From the NCBI RefSeq assembly GCF_018494065.1, contig NZ_JABBFR010000002.1, forward strand, positions 186,001 through 250,000: a stretch of 64,000 nt of DNA. The letters run 5' to 3'. The notes below the pieces were generated by a model, which was not told the origin of the DNA, did no database searches, and saw only the letters and a list, made by a program, of their open reading frames with translations. How positions within the stretch are numbered: position 1 is the stretch's first letter; the number at the start of each line of letters is the position of its first letter. The DNA is from Rosenbergiella gaditana. GTDB taxonomy: Bacteria; Pseudomonadota; Gammaproteobacteria; Enterobacterales; Enterobacteriaceae. Shown here one piece after another: positions 19,208 to 27,944 of the stretch. Both the position numbers and the translations under genes were made by a program.

Positions 19208-20222
19208 GGGTTTTACGCTCATTTTCAACTTGACGCCACGCTTTAACGGCTTGGTTATGATTGGCTAAGGTCGAGGTAAAGGTGTGTCCACCCTGACCGT
19301 TGGCAACAAAATAGAGTAAATCACTTTTTTCTGGATGTGCGGCAGCCTCAAGTGAGGCGCGACTCGGTATGGCAATCGGTCCAGGCGGGAGCCCAGGGAT
19401 GACATACGTATTGTACGCGGAGGGCTTTTCTAAATCGCTACGCGTTAATACACCCTTATACTCATTGCCCAAACCGTAAATCACCGTTGGATCGGTTTGC
19501 AGACGCATTCCTTTACGTAGTCGATTGATAAAAACCGAGGCCACCTTTCCGCGCTCCGCGGGTGCCGCTGTCTCTTTCTCAATAATTGAGGCCATGGTCA
19601 CCAGTTGATTGAGGTCTTGGTAAGGGAGATCCACCTCGCGCTGTTCCCACACCGACTGTTGTAACTGCACCATACGCTGACGTGCTTGTTTTAATAAACT
19701 GATATCTGTGCGTTTAGCGGTGTAGTAGTAGGTGTCTGGGTAAAACCCCCCTTCTAACGCAGAGGGCTGCATCCCCAGTGCCTGCGCCACAGTCGTTAAT
19801 TGGTCGTCCGCTAACTGGTGCGTGACCCACGGGGCATTTCGTAGCGTCTTCAGCCAGTCCTCGATACGTTGTCCTTCCACAAAGCGGACTGGAAATTGCG
19901 CCTCTTTGCCGCTGGCCAATAGGGTGAGCAACTGACGCACCGTCATACCTGGCGTTAAACGATAGGTACCGGCTTTAAACTTCGCCAGCTGCGGTTCCAC
20001 TTTTAACAGCCAACCAAACCAAGGGCCACACGGTACAATGTGCTGTGATTCAAGTTGCTGCGCTAGTGCTACACGCCCAGCCCCGGCCGGTAAGGTATAG
20101 ATCGTCTCTTGCTGGATCAATAGAGGGCGCGCAGCGAAGCGCTTGACTTGCCACAAACCTGCTGTAGCCAATATTACACACAAGATTACGAGACCAATCA
20201 GGCCCTTACTTTTTTTCTGCAT
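19197..20222 (-). CDS. mltG: Endolytic peptidoglycan transglycosylase MltG (YceG)
   Basis: Cleaves nascent glycan strands at the inner membrane and is thought to set strand length. At 341 residues (E. coli 340) it has one N-terminal transmembrane helix (about 7-25), a LysM-like region (about 40-110) and the YceG catalytic domain with the key Glu in [20 protein letters not shown] and [14 protein letters not shown] are conserved. It begins three bases after the pabC stop, in the fixed order pabC-mltG-tmk-holB-ycfH. Confidence 0.96.
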   Translation of the reverse strand: MQKKSKGLIGLVILCVILATAGLWQVKRFAARPLLIQQETIYTLPAGAGRVALAQQLESQHIVPCGPWFGWLLKVEPQLAKFKAGTYRLTPGMTVRQLLTLLASGKEAQFPVRFVEGQRIEDWLKTLRNAPWVTHQLADDQLTTVAQALGMQPSALEGGFYPDTYYYTAKRTDISLLKQARQRMVQLQQSVWEQREVDLPYQDLNQLVTMASIIEKETAAPAERGKVASVFINRLRKGMRLQTDPTVIYGLGNEYKGVLTRSDLEKPSAYNTYVIPGLPPGPIAIPSRASLEAAAHPEKSDLLYFVANGQGGHTFTSTLANHNQAVKAWRQVENERKTREK

Positions 20223-20225
20223 AAC

Positions 20226-21035
20226 TTAACTCGCAGTAAATCCTAATTTAATCAGTGTTGCCATCGCTTCACCGGGTTGATACTGCCACTGGTCAATACC
20301 GGTGACGGGAAGCACTGGCATCAATGCATTACAGATGATCACTTCATCAGCCTGTTCAAGCGCCGCAGGCGCTTGGATGACGTGGCTGCAATGGTACCCT
20401 TCTGCCTGCAAGGCTTCAATCACTAAGCCTTTCATAATGCCCTCTACGCCACAATGAGTGAGCGCCGGGGTAAAAAGCTGTAGCCCCTTACGCCAAATAA
20501 TATTGGCAGCACAACACTCCACAATATGTCCTTGCGAGTCTAGGACCAGGGCTTCTTGAGCTTGTTGGCTATCGAGGTGGTTTTTAATCAGCACTTGTTC
20601 TAAGCGATTCAAATGCTTGATCCCTGCCAAATAGGGGTTCCTCCCTAAAGGAATTGGGCTAGTGATCAAGGTGACCCCTTGCTGTTGCCACGCTGCATAG
20701 TGAGTAGGATAGGAGGTTAATGAAAGAATACGTTGCGTGTCAGTACAGCCTGCTGAACTGTAACCTCGTCCCCCCACGCCGCGCGTTAATAGAATCTTTA
20801 CCACGCCTAAGGCACTGTGCTGCGCTAGCGCGACAATCTCTTGCTCAAGCTGAGTCCACGCGTCAAAGTGAATACCAAGACGTTGGCTGTCCCGTGCTAA
20901 GCGGGCAAGATGTTGTGCTAAATGGCACACTTTTCCCGCGTTGACTTTTGCCGTGGTAAAACAACCATCACCGAATTGTAAGCCGCGATCCAGACTTGAG
21001 AGTTGAGATGTTTTGACGCCATTGATCAACTGCAT
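20226..21035 (-). CDS. pabC: Aminodeoxychorismate lyase PabC
   Basis: A PLP-dependent fold-type IV enzyme that releases pyruvate from 4-amino-4-deoxychorismate to give p-aminobenzoate for folate. Length (269) equals E. coli PabC. The PLP lysine lies in GIKHLNRLEQV, and LVLDSQGHIVECCAANI and GVEGIMKGL are conserved. AGGA eight bases upstream of the ATG serves as Shine-Dalgarno. A strong terminator lies only 21 bases upstream, between fabF and this gene. Confidence 0.94.
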   Translation of the reverse strand: MQLINGVKTSQLSSLDRGLQFGDGCFTTAKVNAGKVCHLAQHLARLARDSQRLGIHFDAWTQLEQEIVALAQHSALGVVKILLTRGVGGRGYSSAGCTDTQRILSLTSYPTHYAAWQQQGVTLITSPIPLGRNPYLAGIKHLNRLEQVLIKNHLDSQQAQEALVLDSQGHIVECCAANIIWRKGLQLFTPALTHCGVEGIMKGLVIEALQAEGYHCSHVIQAPAALEQADEVIICNALMPVLPVTGIDQWQYQPGEAMATLIKLGFTAS

Positions 21036-21056
21036 ACTATAAGTCCTATCGTTGGC

Positions 21057-21082
21057 AAAAAAAAAGCCCGTTAGACGGGCTT
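21057..21082 (-). terminator. Rho-independent terminator after fabF
   Basis: On the minus strand, AAGCCCGT and ACGGGCTT form an eight-base-pair stem with a three-base loop (arms 21075-21082 and 21064-21071), followed by nine T residues. It ends the fab operon transcript and leaves only about 20 bases before pabC. Confidence 0.88.
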
Positions 21083-21099
21083 CTTAGTAAAGTCAGCGT

Positions 21100-22338
21100 T
21101 TAGATCTTACGGAAGATCAGTGAACCATTCGTACCACCGAACCCGAATGAGTTACACAAAGAGTACTCGAGATCTGAAACCTGACGTGCAATGTGCGGAA
21201 CGAAATCTAAATCACAGCCTACATCTGGATTATCCAGATTCAAGGTAGGAGGGATTGCTTGATCACGCAAGGCCAGAATAGAGTAAATCGATTCTACTGC
21301 CCCTGCCGCACCCAGCAGATGTCCAGTCATCGATTTTGTCGAACTGACCATAACCTTACTTTGTTGACCGAAGACTGATTTGACTGCTTGGCACTCGGCT
21401 AAATCACCCGCAGGCGTTGAAGTACCGTGTGCGTTAATGTAGCCAATATCATCAGCATTCAGCTGTGCATCGTTCAATGCATTACGCATCGCTTGCGCTG
21501 CCCCTTCGCCATTCTCTGGAGGGGAAGTCATGTGATAAGCATCGCTGCTCATCCCAAAACCGACTAATTCAGCATAAATTTTTGCACCACGTGCTTTTGC
21601 ATGCTCGTACTCTTCGAGTACTAACACACCAGCACCATCACCCAGTACGAAACCGTCACGGTCTTTATCCCAAGGACGACTGGCCGCTTGTGGATTGTCG
21701 TTATGTGTTGAGAGCGCGCGGGCAGCACCGAAACCACCGACGCCAAGAGGAGTACTCCCCTTTTCTGCCCCACCGGCTAACATAACGTCAGCATCGTTGT
21801 AAGCAATCATACGTGCCGCATGACCGATATTATGAACACCCGACGTACAAGCCGTCGCAATACAGATGCTTGGACCTTTTAGGCCATACATAATGGTCAG
21901 GTGACCAGCCACCATGTTAACAATGGTACTGGGGACAAAAAATGGACTGATTTTACGCGGTCCACCTTTAGTCAAGGCTGCATGGTTTTCTTCAATCAGG
22001 CCAAGTCCACCAATTCCCGAACCAATTGCGGCACCGATACGGTGGGCATTTTGTTCGGTAACGATAATTCCAGAGTCTTGAAATGCTTGGACACCCGCAA
22101 CAACACCGTATTGGATAAACATATCCATTTTACGTTGTTCTTTGCGCGAGATTATCTCATCACAATTAAAATCTTTTACTGTTCCAGCAAAACGCGTTGC
22201 ATAAGAACTGGTATCAAAATGGTCAATCAGGTTGATGCCGCTCTGACCGGCTAGGAGAGAATTCCAAGTAGACTCTACTGTATTGCCGACAGGAGACAAC
22301 ATGCCAAGACCAGTCACAACTACACGACGCTTAGACAC
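21100..22338 (-). CDS. fabF: Beta-ketoacyl-ACP synthase II FabF
   Basis: The elongation condensing enzyme of type II fatty acid synthesis, needed for temperature-controlled cis-vaccenate formation. It has 412 residues (E. coli 413). Catalytic Cys is in [13 protein letters not shown] and the two active-site His are in [12 protein letters not shown] and [12 protein letters not shown]. The C-terminus has the [12 protein letters not shown] loop. It follows acpP by 84 bases with an intervening hairpin. Confidence 0.98.
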   Translation of the reverse strand: MSKRRVVVTGLGMLSPVGNTVESTWNSLLAGQSGINLIDHFDTSSYATRFAGTVKDFNCDEIISRKEQRKMDMFIQYGVVAGVQAFQDSGIIVTEQNAHRIGAAIGSGIGGLGLIEENHAALTKGGPRKISPFFVPSTIVNMVAGHLTIMYGLKGPSICIATACTSGVHNIGHAARMIAYNDADVMLAGGAEKGSTPLGVGGFGAARALSTHNDNPQAASRPWDKDRDGFVLGDGAGVLVLEEYEHAKARGAKIYAELVGFGMSSDAYHMTSPPENGEGAAQAMRNALNDAQLNADDIGYINAHGTSTPAGDLAECQAVKSVFGQQSKVMVSSTKSMTGHLLGAAGAVESIYSILALRDQAIPPTLNLDNPDVGCDLDFVPHIARQVSDLEYSLCNSFGFGGTNGSLIFRKI

Positions 22339-22380
22339 GTTCGTCCTCCAGGGAGGGGAATAATTATTCTTCGTGGGACG

Positions 22381-22412
22381 GAATAAAACTCAGGCGGTCG
22401 AGTGACCGCCTG
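22381..22412 (-). terminator. Hairpin between acpP and fabF (attenuator-like)
   Basis: CAGGCGGTC and GACCGCCTG form a perfect nine-base-pair stem with a four-base loop (arms 22404-22412 and 22391-22399). On the minus strand it is followed by AGTTTTATT. It would partly terminate after acpP or stabilise the acpP message, which is needed in much higher amounts than fabF. Confidence 0.7.
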
Positions 22413-22422
22413 AAGGTGTTCA

Positions 22423-22659
22423 TTAGCCCTGATGGCTATTGATGTAGTCGATCGCTGCCTGTACGGTAGTGATTTTCTCAGCTTCTTCGTCTGGAATCTC
22501 AGTATCAAACTCTTCTTCCAGAGCCATTACCAGCTCAACGGTGTCAAGAGAATCAGCACCCAGGTCTTCTACGAAAGAAGCAGAGTTGATCACTTCATCT
22601 TCTTTAACACCCAGCTGCTCAGCAATGATTTTCTTAACGCGTTGTTCGATATCGCTCAT
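22423..22659 (-). CDS. acpP: Acyl carrier protein
   Basis: The 78-residue carrier of fatty-acyl intermediates. The phosphopantetheine attachment Ser is in the GADSLDTVE motif, at residue 37 when numbered from the initiator Met. The sequence is nearly identical to E. coli AcpP and strongly acidic ([16 protein letters not shown]). It has its own promoter in the fabG-acpP gap and is followed by a hairpin before fabF. Confidence 0.99.
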   Translation of the reverse strand: MSDIEQRVKKIIAEQLGVKEDEVINSASFVEDLGADSLDTVELVMALEEEFDTEIPDEEAEKITTVQAAIDYINSHQG

Positions 22660-22704
22660 ACTATTTAATTTCCTATCAAAACTCGCTAATGCGACGGTTT
22701 TCGT

Positions 22705-22732
22705 AGTTTATAAAATGTTTAAAAAGATGCAA
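22705..22732 (-). promoter_or_regulatory. acpP promoter
   Basis: On the minus strand, TTGCAT (22727-22732) and TAAACT (22705-22710) are separated by 16 bases and lie about 45 bases upstream of the acpP ATG. The fabG-acpP gap of 148 bases is AT-rich, which fits a strong dedicated promoter. Confidence 0.6.
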
Positions 22733-22807
22733 CTACTTCCCTGCTTTTCTGACGACAAATTAGTATTTTTTGTACAATAAATCGCAAAAATAATAATTTG
22801 AAGCAGA

Positions 22808-23542
22808 TCAGACCATGTACATCCCACCATTGACGTGCAAAGTTTCACCAGTGATGTAACTTGCTTCGTCAGAGGCTAAGAAGGCCACAGCGTTGGCAAT
22901 TTCCTGAGGCTCCCCTAAACGGGCAGCAGGAACTTCTGCCAAAATACCAGATCGTTGCTCTTCATTCAGTGCTCGCGTCATGTCGGTTTCGATGAAACCA
23001 GGAGCCACAACGTTCACAGTAATACCACGTGACGCAACTTCTCGCGCCAGTGATTTGCTAAAGCCAATTAAACCCGCCTTTGCAGCAGCGTAGTTTACTT
23101 GGCCCGCATTACCCATTGTTCCGACGACCGAACCAATGGTAATGATTCTTCCCATGCGCTTTTTCATCATGGCACGCAATACTGCTTTTGATAGTCTAAA
23201 AACAGAAGTAAGGTTCGTGTCAAGGATATCCTGCCACTCATCATCCTTCATGCGCATTAATAGGTTATCACGAGTTACGCCTGCATTATTAACTAAAATA
23301 TCAATTTCGCCAAATTCAGAACGTATTTGTTGCAATACTGCATCGATAGACGCCGCATCAGTCACATTGAGGACCAGTCCTTTGCCCTTATCCCCAAGGT
23401 AAGCACTGATTGCCTCAGCACCGTTGTCGCTGGTCGCTGTACCGATAACTGTCGCACCGCCGGCCACTAATTTTTCAGCAACTGCACGACCAATTCCACG
23501 ACTTGCACCCGTAACGAGTGCGATTTTACCATTGAAGTTCAT
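22808..23542 (-). CDS. fabG: 3-oxoacyl-ACP reductase FabG
   Basis: The NADPH-dependent reductase of fatty acid elongation, 244 residues as in E. coli. The short-chain dehydrogenase signature is complete: TGASRGIG for cofactor binding, NNAG, the catalytic Ser in TIGSVVG, YAAAKAG (Tyr and Lys), and the PGFIETDMT loop. It lies between fabD (10-base gap) and acpP. Confidence 0.98.
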   Translation of the reverse strand: MNFNGKIALVTGASRGIGRAVAEKLVAGGATVIGTATSDNGAEAISAYLGDKGKGLVLNVTDAASIDAVLQQIRSEFGEIDILVNNAGVTRDNLLMRMKDDEWQDILDTNLTSVFRLSKAVLRAMMKKRMGRIITIGSVVGTMGNAGQVNYAAAKAGLIGFSKSLAREVASRGITVNVVAPGFIETDMTRALNEEQRSGILAEVPAARLGEPQEIANAVAFLASDEASYITGETLHVNGGMYMV

Positions 23543-23552
23543 GTTTTTCCTC

Positions 23553-24485
23553 TTATTCTTTAATCAATGCTGCGGTCAATGCAGCTGGATCGTTAATCGC
23601 TGACGCCGTTAACGTATCAACAATTCTTTTTGTCAGTCCACTCAGTACCTTACCTGGTCCAACTTCGACTAGCTGTGTCACACCTTGTGCAGCAATATAT
23701 TGCACGCTTTCGGTCCAGCGGACTGGGCTGTAAAGCTGGCGGACTAATGCCTCACGAATTGCTTGCGCATCCGTCTCGCATTTTACATCAACATTGTTGA
23801 CCACAGAAATTTTAGGCTCACTGAAAGTCATTTCCCCTAAGGCTACCGCTAACTTATCTGCAGCGGGCTTCATTAACGCGCAATGCGAGGGTACGCTAAC
23901 AGGAAGCGGCAAGGCTCTCTTCGCCCCGGCAGCTTTACAGGCTGCACCAGCACGCTCTACCGCCTCTTTGTTACCGGCGATCACCACTTGTCCTGGAGAG
24001 TTAAAGTTAACGGGTGAAACAACTTGACCCTGGGCACTCTCTTCACAAGCTTGGCGGATCGCGGCATCATCAAGACCAATGATCGCTTGCATCGCACCAG
24101 TGCCTTCAGGAACGGCTTCTTGCATCAGTTTCCCACGTAATTCGACTAGACGGATAGCATCGTCAAAAGCAATCACCCCAGCGCAAACTAATGCCGAGTA
24201 TTCCCCTAAGCTATGCCCCGCGAGTAAAGCAGGCTGTGCGCCACCCTGTTGCTCCCAAAGACGAAATAACGCGACTGAGGCGGCGAGTAACGCTGGCTGA
24301 GTTTGCCAGGTTTTATTGAGTTCTTCCGCAGGGCCTTGCTGCACGAGTTGCCAAAGATCATAACCAAGTGCTTGCGAAGCTTCCGCATAAGTGGCTTCAA
24401 TCACCGGATGTTCAGCGGCTAATTCTGCCAACATCCCTACAGTTTGCGAACCTTGACCGGGAAAAACAAAAGCAAAGTGTGTCAT
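23553..24485 (-). CDS. fabD: Malonyl-CoA:ACP transacylase FabD
   Basis: Transfers malonyl groups from CoA to ACP. It has 310 residues (E. coli 309), with the FPGQGSQ N-terminal motif, the nucleophile Ser in GHSLGEYSALV, and the catalytic His in VPSHCALM. It sits in the fabH-fabD-fabG order, 16 bases after fabH. Confidence 0.98.
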   Translation of the reverse strand: MTHFAFVFPGQGSQTVGMLAELAAEHPVIEATYAEASQALGYDLWQLVQQGPAEELNKTWQTQPALLAASVALFRLWEQQGGAQPALLAGHSLGEYSALVCAGVIAFDDAIRLVELRGKLMQEAVPEGTGAMQAIIGLDDAAIRQACEESAQGQVVSPVNFNSPGQVVIAGNKEAVERAGAACKAAGAKRALPLPVSVPSHCALMKPAADKLAVALGEMTFSEPKISVVNNVDVKCETDAQAIREALVRQLYSPVRWTESVQYIAAQGVTQLVEVGPGKVLSGLTKRIVDTLTASAINDPAALTAALIKE

Positions 24486-24501
24486 AAAGGATACCTGTCA
24501 A

Positions 24502-25455
24502 TCAAAAACGAACCAGGGCAGAGCCCCAAGTAAAACCACCGCCAAAGGCTTCTAATAAAACCAGTTGCCCCCGTTGAATACGTCCATCTCGCACGGCTTC
24601 GTCGAGTGCCGTCGGGACGGATGCCGCTGACGTATTACCATGACGGTCAAGCGTCACCACGACTTTATCCATGCCCAGATGTAATTTTTTAGCCGTAGCA
24701 CTAATAATGCGTAAATTGGCTTGGTGTGGGACTAACCAATCAAGCTCTGAACGCTCAATTCCATTCGCTTCCAATGTTTCTTCGACAATGTGGGCTAATT
24801 CAGTGACCGCAACCTTAAACACTTCATTCCCAGCCATGGTTAAATAAGCAGGCTGATCTTGATGCTCACGGTCTTGATAACCTAAGGTCAGTAATTGTCC
24901 AAAACTTCCATCGGCATGCAGATGGGTTGAGATAATTCCTGCACTCTCACTCTGTCCAAGCAACACTGCCCCCGCACCATCACCAAATAGGATCACGGTG
25001 CCACGATCGGTAGGATCGAGGGTACGCGTTAAGGCATCAGCCCCAATGACCAGCGCATGTTTCACTGCACCATTTTTAATATATTGATCGGCCACGCTCA
25101 GTGCGTAAGTAAATCCCGCACAGGCGGCGGCTAAGTCAAACGCAGGACAGTCGGTGATCGCCAGCATTTGTTGGATCATACAAGCCGAACTTGGGAAAGC
25201 ATGACTTGATGAAGTGGTCGCGACGATGATTAATCCGATGTCATTTTTATCGACACCCGCCATCTCAATGGCTTTTTGTGCAGCATGGAAACCCATAGTC
25301 GCCACATTTTCATCGGGACCCGCAATACGACGTTCACGGATACCGGTACGAGTGACAATCCATTCGTCGGTCGTCTCAACCATCTTTTCTAAATCTGCAT
25401 TAGTGCGGATTTGTTCAGGTAGATAACTACCCGTACCCATAATTTTGCTAAACAT
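24502..25455 (-). CDS. fabH: Beta-ketoacyl-ACP synthase III FabH
   Basis: Initiates fatty acid synthesis by condensing acetyl-CoA with malonyl-ACP. Its 317 residues match E. coli. The catalytic Cys is in [13 protein letters not shown]; His and Asn are in [10 protein letters not shown] and [11 protein letters not shown]. The ATG directly abuts the plsX stop (TAAATG), suggesting coupled translation. Confidence 0.98.
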   Translation of the reverse strand: MFSKIMGTGSYLPEQIRTNADLEKMVETTDEWIVTRTGIRERRIAGPDENVATMGFHAAQKAIEMAGVDKNDIGLIIVATTSSSHAFPSSACMIQQMLAITDCPAFDLAAACAGFTYALSVADQYIKNGAVKHALVIGADALTRTLDPTDRGTVILFGDGAGAVLLGQSESAGIISTHLHADGSFGQLLTLGYQDREHQDQPAYLTMAGNEVFKVAVTELAHIVEETLEANGIERSELDWLVPHQANLRIISATAKKLHLGMDKVVVTLDRHGNTSAASVPTALDEAVRDGRIQRGQLVLLEAFGGGFTWGSALVRF

Positions 25456-26469
25456 TTATGTTCTGTCACTCCTGGCTACTACAGTGGCTAATTGGCCGGC
25501 GACTCGCTGAGAGAGTTGCCGCTGCACCATCAATATTGACTGTTCAATTGCCGCTAAAAAAGCTTGCTGATTCGCTGCCCCATGGCTCTTAATGACCACG
25601 CCCGACAACCCTAATAAAAATGCACCATTATACTTATCTGGATCAATCTTACTGGTGTTTGGTGAAAGCAGTGTTCGGGTAAGCCGCCGCCAGATGGACT
25701 GGCTACGCCCTGCACGTTGAAGAAAATATCTTACAGCTCCTTCTAACGTCTTCAATGCCACATTGCCACTGAACCCATCACAGACCAAGACATCAGCTTG
25801 ACCTGTCAGTAATTCACTTCCTTCTAAGAAGCCAGTATAGCGGATCACGCTCTGTTGCCGTAATAATTTCGCGGCTTGCCGGATAGATTCTTTCCCTTTG
25901 CTCTCTTCTTGACCAACATTGAGCAACGCCACCCGGGGTTCAGCGATGGCTAACATTTGTTGCGCCACTACCGTGCCCATCAAAGCAAACTGCAGCAACA
26001 TTTCGCTATCAGCTTCGATATTCGCGCCAATATCCAAAATGACGGTCTGCCCTTCTGTCGCATTAGGAAGTAGCGTCATCAAAGCCGGACGGCGAATTTG
26101 TGGCAGCGGTTTAAGTAATAACAATGCTAAGCCCATCAGTGCACCGGTATCCCCAGCACTGAGACAAGCCTGCGCTTTGTGATCTTTCACTAACTCTAAG
26201 GCTAGGCGCATTGAACTGTTTTTACTTTGGCGAATAGCCAATGAGGGTTTTACATCACTGGTAATAACAGACTCAGCTTCGACGCAATGAAGGCGTTTTA
26301 GCACAGAGGAATCTGCTGTAACAAGTAATGGTTGGAGGGTGTCAGGAAGCCCGACAAGATAGATATCTAAGAAAGGATAAATGCCCAGTGCCTGCAGAAC
26401 TGCAGGCACTGTCACGTGGGGACCGAAATCCCCGCCCATGGCGTCAACAGCCAGGGTCACACGTGTCAA
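25456..26469 (-). CDS. plsX: Phosphate acyltransferase PlsX
   Basis: Makes acyl-phosphate from acyl-ACP, the first step feeding PlsY in phospholipid synthesis. MGGDFGPHVTVPA at the N-terminus, SAGDTGALMGLA, LDIGANIEADSEML and VCDGFSGNVALKTLEG are family motifs. At 337 residues it is shorter than E. coli PlsX (356); the loss is mainly in the C-terminal tail and in the loop around QRAGRSQSIWRR. Upstream is rpmF, as usual. Confidence 0.96.
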   Translation of the reverse strand: MTRVTLAVDAMGGDFGPHVTVPAVLQALGIYPFLDIYLVGLPDTLQPLLVTADSSVLKRLHCVEAESVITSDVKPSLAIRQSKNSSMRLALELVKDHKAQACLSAGDTGALMGLALLLLKPLPQIRRPALMTLLPNATEGQTVILDIGANIEADSEMLLQFALMGTVVAQQMLAIAEPRVALLNVGQEESKGKESIRQAAKLLRQQSVIRYTGFLEGSELLTGQADVLVCDGFSGNVALKTLEGAVRYFLQRAGRSQSIWRRLTRTLLSPNTSKIDPDKYNGAFLLGLSGVVIKSHGAANQQAFLAAIEQSILMVQRQLSQRVAGQLATVVARSDRT

Positions 26470-26495
26470 AGTAATACCTAGCTTCGCGGCCAGAA

Positions 26496-26666
26496 TTACT
26501 TAGCAATTACCTTGCGACCACGGTAGTAACCGTCAGCAGTCACATGGTGACGCAGATGAGTTTCGCCAGAAACTTTATCTACGGACAGAGCAGACGTAGT
26601 CAGTGCATCGTGTGAACGGCGCATGCCACGCTTGGAACGGGTTGGTTTATTCTGTTGTACGGCCAT
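26496..26666 (-). CDS. rpmF: 50S ribosomal protein L32
   Basis: A 56-residue ribosomal protein that begins [20 protein letters not shown] and ends [12 protein letters not shown], nearly identical to E. coli L32 (57 residues). One residue is missing in the TTSALSVDK stretch. It lies 14 bases downstream of yceD and is co-transcribed with yceD and plsX in E. coli. Confidence 0.97.
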   Translation of the reverse strand: MAVQQNKPTRSKRGMRRSHDALTTSALSVDKVSGETHLRHHVTADGYYRGRKVIAK

Positions 26667-26680
26667 GGACCTTACTCCTA

Positions 26681-27202
26681 TTACTTACGCTTTAAACTTG
26701 CTAATACGGCAAATGGATTTGGTTTTTCTACCTCAGCAGGTAAATCGCCAAATACCATATCCGCGTCGGACACTTCACAGTGTTCAGAATCATGTACCGG
26801 AACGACAGGTAATGCGAGGATAAGTTCATCTTCGATCACCGCAAGCAAATTGACTTCGCCAAATTCATCGACTTCAACAGGCTCATAATCTTCTGGTAAC
26901 GCTTCCGCCTGCTCATCATTGCGAACAGGGCTGAAGAGGTATTTTACGTGGACAGGATGGGTGAACGTGTTATTACAACGCTGGCAGCATAACGTTACCG
27001 TTACCTCAGCACTGCCATCAAGGATGGCTAAGCGCTGGCTATCAATGCCGAAAGACATCGTACACGAAACATCGGTATCCACACTCACCACTGAATCGGC
27101 TAAACGTTGTAACGCATCCGCGACATAGACCCCCTGATAATCAAGGCGTTTTTGAGCAGTACGTTGCAGATCCAGAGTTAGAGGTAATTTTACTATTTGC
27201 AT
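26681..27202 (-). CDS. yceD: YceD (DUF177) 23S rRNA accumulation protein
   Basis: Its 173 residues equal E. coli YceD, and the two align throughout ([61 protein letters not shown]). A CxxC pair in CCQRCNNTF and a later Cys may bind metal. DUF177 proteins are linked to 23S rRNA accumulation; the mechanism is not established. No Shine-Dalgarno is visible before the ATG, and a good promoter sits nine bases upstream of it, so the message may be leaderless. Confidence 0.95.
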   Translation of the reverse strand: MQIVKLPLTLDLQRTAQKRLDYQGVYVADALQRLADSVVSVDTDVSCTMSFGIDSQRLAILDGSAEVTVTLCCQRCNNTFTHPVHVKYLFSPVRNDEQAEALPEDYEPVEVDEFGEVNLLAVIEDELILALPVVPVHDSEHCEVSDADMVFGDLPAEVEKPNPFAVLASLKRK

Positions 27203-27211
27203 AGGGCGCGC

Positions 27212-27240
27212 ATATTAACTTTGTAATGATGAAGAGTCAA
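27212..27240 (-). promoter_or_regulatory. Promoter of the yceD-rpmF-plsX operon
   Basis: On the minus strand, TTGACT (27235-27240) and TAATAT (27212-27217) are separated by exactly 17 bases. The distance from the -10 to the yceD ATG is only nine bases, so transcription would begin within a few bases of the start codon. Confidence 0.65.
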
Positions 27241-27344
27241 AGAAAAAGGCCAGTGACCCGCATCTTTAACCGAGAAATTCGCAACCAGTGCGGCAGATAG
27301 TTTAAGATGAGTTGACCTAATTCGCTATAGATTATGAAAAAAAT

Positions 27345-27932
27345 ATGTCCTATAACCTTGTACTCGCCTCATCTTCCCCCTTTCGTCAGGCTGTTTTAGA
27401 TAAATTGGGTCTGCCCTTTTTCTGTGCCGCCCCAGATATCGACGAAGCTGCAGCACCAAGTGAATCCATTGATGAGCAGGTACTGCGTCTGGCTCGTGAA
27501 AAAGCCTCAGCACTGATTGAGCGTTATCCAGACAGCGTCATTATCGGCTGTGATCAGTTAGGCAGTCTAGCTGAGCAAGTACTGGGCAAACCCCATACGC
27601 CAGAGCAGGCGTTTACACAGTTGCGTGCATCGTCGGGGCAATGCGTGACTTTCCATACGGGATTAGCAGTCTATGATGGCGTTAACGACTGCTGGCATCA
27701 AAGCCAAGAGACCTATCAGGTTTTTTTCAGAGAATTAACGGATAACGAGATTTGGGGCTACATCCGTAAAGAGCAGCCATTACAGTGTGCGGGAAGTTTT
27801 AAATCTGAAGGGTTGGGAATCACCTTGTTTGATAAAATGGCGGGTGATGACCCGAATACACTTGTCGGTTTACCGCTCATTGCACTCTCGCGGATCCTAA
27901 GAAAAATAGGCATTAATCCGTTAACCGATTAA
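27345..27932 (+). CDS. yceF: Maf-family nucleotide pyrophosphatase YceF
   Basis: A house-cleaning pyrophosphatase of the YceF subgroup, which in E. coli prefers 7-methyl-GTP. It has 195 residues (E. coli 194). The N-terminal ASSSPFRQAVL is the Maf phosphate-binding motif, RLAREKA and the catalytic IIGCDQ region follow (Cys replaces the Ser seen in E. coli GSDQ), and CAGSFKSEGLGITLF and DPNTLVGLPLIAL are conserved. The start lacks a good Shine-Dalgarno. The stop codon lies inside the terminator hairpin shared with convergent rluC. Confidence 0.94.
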   Translation: MSYNLVLASSSPFRQAVLDKLGLPFFCAAPDIDEAAAPSESIDEQVLRLAREKASALIERYPDSVIIGCDQLGSLAEQVLGKPHTPEQAFTQLRASSGQCVTFHTGLAVYDGVNDCWHQSQETYQVFFRELTDNEIWGYIRKEQPLQCAGSFKSEGLGITLFDKMAGDDPNTLVGLPLIALSRILRKIGINPLTD

Positions 27933-27944
27933 TGCCCTTTTTTT
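27909..27944. terminator. Bidirectional terminator overlapping yceF stop
   Basis: GGCATTAATC and GATTAATGCC form a ten-base-pair stem (27909-27918 and 27927-27936). It is followed by seven T on the plus strand and by TATTTTTC on the minus strand, so it can end both yceF and rluC. The downstream arm contains the last sense bases and the stop codon of yceF. Confidence 0.85.
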
